From NCBI RefSeq assembly GCF_041820985.1, contig NZ_JBGUAU010000026.1, positions 1 to 64,000 on the forward strand: 64,000 nucleotides of DNA, in the 5' to 3' direction. The notes beneath the pieces are model-generated. The model saw only the letters and a program-made list of their open reading frames with translations, was not told the origin of the DNA and ran no database searches. The translations under genes and the position numbers were made by a program. The first letter of the stretch is position 1, and every line of letters begins with the position of its first letter. The stretch comes from Evansella sp041820985. GTDB taxonomy: Bacteria; Bacillota; Bacilli; Bacillales; Salisediminibacteriaceae. Positions 62,650 through 64,000 of the stretch are shown here, piece by piece.

Positions 62650-62789
62650 TTTTCCACCTCCATATGTTCGGCAAAGCCTTATTGCACTAAAATACTTCAT
62701 AGCACCACAACGGCAACGACAGTAAATGGTGCTAACGCCAACTATTACTAAAAGTACCTTACTTCACAATCTCTAAATCATCATTTCAA

Positions 62790-63074
62790 TTAGTTCATAC
62801 TCTTTGACCTTTTTATTAAAACGTTGTGTAACTTCTTTTGAAACTTCGTATGATACGAATCGTTATCCATCTTCTTGTTGTTAAATCTCCCGATAACCTC
62901 ACGAACATCCTTATCTTTAATAATTAGTCTCCTGTATTCTTCATTACTTAGATAATTCTGGAACCATTGATGTTTTTTAAGAAGTTTTATATTTTCTCCT
63001 ATTTGTTCTTCTGTTACATCAGTTATAAATGGCGAAAAGGAAATAATGCTTATTAAGTTAAGAACGAATCTCAA
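62790..63074 (-). CDS. Small protein with N-terminal hydrophobic segment (94 aa)
   Basis: MRFVLNLISIISFSPFITDV, then a charged helical body (VTEEQIGENIKLLKKHQWFQ, LIIKDKDVREVIGRFNNKKM). TTG start behind GGAGGG. The short hydrophobic N-terminus may be a signal or may be buried. Unknown function. Confidence 0.5.
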   Translation of the reverse strand: MRFVLNLISIISFSPFITDVTEEQIGENIKLLKKHQWFQNYLSNEEYRRLIIKDKDVREVIGRFNNKKMDNDSYHTKFQKKLHNVLIKRSKSMN

Positions 63075-63286
63075 GGCAATCCCTCCTCTATAATAAGAAT
63101 TACGTCAAAACCAACAAAAAAGTTTCATACTCTTATAAAACAATCCTCCCCGTTCGTAACAGGAGCAGTAGCAACTTCTTTCACGATCGCTCCCGTTAGA
63201 GAAACTTTTAAAATTTCTTTTCAATGAAGAATATTATCAAAGCTAATATGTTCCATAAAATAAACCCTTAAAAATACTCATCATTA

Positions 63287-63439
63287 TCAACCCATAGCCA
63301 ACATTCTAACAATGTGCCACCCTGCAACAGCCAATGGAATTATTGATACTAATTTAATCCATCTTTTTTTAGCGATAAAACCCACTATCAACATAACCAA
63401 TCCTAATATTAAAACTCCAATAATCGTTAAAAACGTCAT
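63287..63439 (-). CDS. 50-aa membrane protein, unknown
   Basis: MTFLTIIGVLILGLVMLIVG then FIAKKRWIKLVSIIPLAVAG and WHIVRMLAMG: two hydrophobic segments around a basic KKRWIK loop. GGGGAGG lies 7 bp before the ATG. 63075-63286 upstream holds no other gene. Confidence 0.55.
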   Translation of the reverse strand: MTFLTIIGVLILGLVMLIVGFIAKKRWIKLVSIIPLAVAGWHIVRMLAMG

Positions 63440-63479
63440 CGTATCTTCCTCCCCTTTCGTTTAATATTAAACATTCAAA

Positions 63480-63645
63480 GTCTTTATTGTTTAATTATAC
63501 TATAAAAATTTCCATTAACCTTCCAAAACAAGCAGAATAGGAACGTAGCAAACATGAGCTAATTAGATGTATATTTACTATGTTTTTAGCAAAAAAACGT
63601 GAAACCTCACTATGTGAAAAGGTCCCGTTTTTACTGTATAATTTT
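63480..63645. repeat. ~160-bp repeat with terminator, copy 2
   Basis: Second copy of 44985-45140, about 75% identical by eye and in the same orientation. On the minus strand 63632-63592 forms a hairpin (AAACGGGACC ... GGTTTCACGTTT) with a T-run, ending the HIT gene. Confidence 0.7.
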
Positions 63646-63694
63646 TTCGTTTTCTCCCTCTAAACGGAACTACTTACTATTACAGCCCATCCTT

Positions 63695-64000
63695 TTACAT
63701 CTCCCATTTCAATTGGCGACCACCAATAAGGTGATAATGCATATGGTAAACCTCCTGTTGCCCATGCTGACCAGTATTCGTGATCACTCTAAAACCATCC
63801 TTCTCTACCCCTAATATCTTAGCAACCTCCTGTATTCCATGATGGATTTTATAGATAATTTTTTCGTCATCTTCTTTAATGTCCATAATATTATCAATAT
63901 GTTTTTTTGGAATTACTAACGCATGAACTGGTGCACTAAAGTGTAGCCCATAAAAAGAGATAACATATTCATCTTCATATATAATTTCTGCTGGAGTTTC
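63695..64000 (-). CDS. HIT-family hydrolase (Hint-like), partial
   Basis: The window holds the last 101 residues: ETPAEIIYEDEYVISFYGLH, SAPVHALVIPKKHIDNIMDI and the catalytic HIT motif HMHYHLIGGR with His-x-His-x-His. Full Hint proteins have about 115-120 residues, so only some 15-20 lie beyond 64000. Purine nucleoside phosphoramidase activity is expected. Confidence 0.92.
   Translation of the reverse strand, partial: ETPAEIIYEDEYVISFYGLHFSAPVHALVIPKKHIDNIMDIKEDDEKIIYKIHHGIQEVAKILGVEKDGFRVITNTGQHGQQEVYHMHYHLIGGRQLKWEM

Noticed and set aside
43440..63225. Similar GC-richer words near 43440-43490 and 63150-63215 (GAGCAGTA, CTATCGTTACTCCGTTAG / CGATCGCTCCCGTTAG)
   Set aside because: Possibly another eroded repeat, but similarity is too weak and patchy to define by eye.
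1..64000. Search for CRISPR arrays, tRNA, rRNA, phage genes and toxin-antitoxin pairs
   Set aside because: No regular spaced repeats, cloverleaf sequences, rRNA signatures, structural phage proteins or recognisable toxin-antitoxin genes were found.

Overview
The window comes from the chromosome of a low-GC Gram-positive bacterium, almost certainly a Bacillaceae member. Strong AGGAGG-type ribosome sites precede ATG, GTG and TTG starts. There is a bacillithiol transferase (BstA/YfiT family), a YndM-type protein, a FIMAH-tailed arabinanase and a catabolite-responsive element. No rRNA, tRNA or CRISPR array was seen. The exact genus cannot be told from the sequence; a BCCT osmolyte transporter and several acidic exoproteins would suit a halotolerant or alkaliphilic soil bacillus.

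Region 1 (1-5 kb): a cadmium/zinc resistance operon (cadC-cadA) read leftwards behind a promoter with three 20-bp CadC-like palindromes, then gene remnants (GH42 beta-galactosidase, an unknown broken gene), a structured ~100-bp repeat and bstA. Region 2 (5-20.3 kb): an arabinan and pentose catabolic island. It has an esterase, GH51 arabinofuranosidase (abfA), an AraNPQ-type sugar ABC importer, a semialdehyde dehydrogenase, an IlvD/Edd-type sugar-acid dehydratase, a TIM-barrel-like protein of unknown role, a GntR/FadR regulator with paired operators, a secreted GH43-ricin-FIMAH arabinanase and an intracellular-type GH43. Arabinan would be cut outside, oligosaccharides imported and cleaved inside, and pentose acids apparently oxidised towards 2-oxoglutarate.

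Region 3 (20-33.5 kb): a BCCT transporter, a DUF4362/DUF3221-like lipoprotein, a PadR-DUF1048 pair, small enzymes, a dying MFS gene, and an ECF sigma/anti-sigma-like/lipoprotein operon. Next to that operon lie a second anti-sigma-like paralogue, whose own sigma gene has been deleted to a scar, and a secreted protein sharing the same extracytoplasmic domain. Region 4 (33.5-54.6 kb): an accessory zone dense in GNAT acetyltransferases, Nudix, DinB, HAD, APH-like and small membrane proteins, with many pseudogenes (group II intron reverse transcriptase, Nudix, a streptothricin-acetyltransferase-like N-terminus) and an ECF41-type sigma factor with its oxidoreductase partner behind a consensus ECF41 promoter. 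Region 5 (54.9-64 kb): a LacI-like sensor-PAS-GGDEF-EAL protein, a dCache chemoreceptor, a frameshifted IS transposase, small membrane proteins and a HIT-family gene cut by the window end.

A ~30-bp hairpin repeat with ends GGAAGCA/TGCTTCC and a conserved GGGGACGGTTCT centre recurs about ten times, often just behind stop codons. It is the most conspicuous genome-wide signal here.
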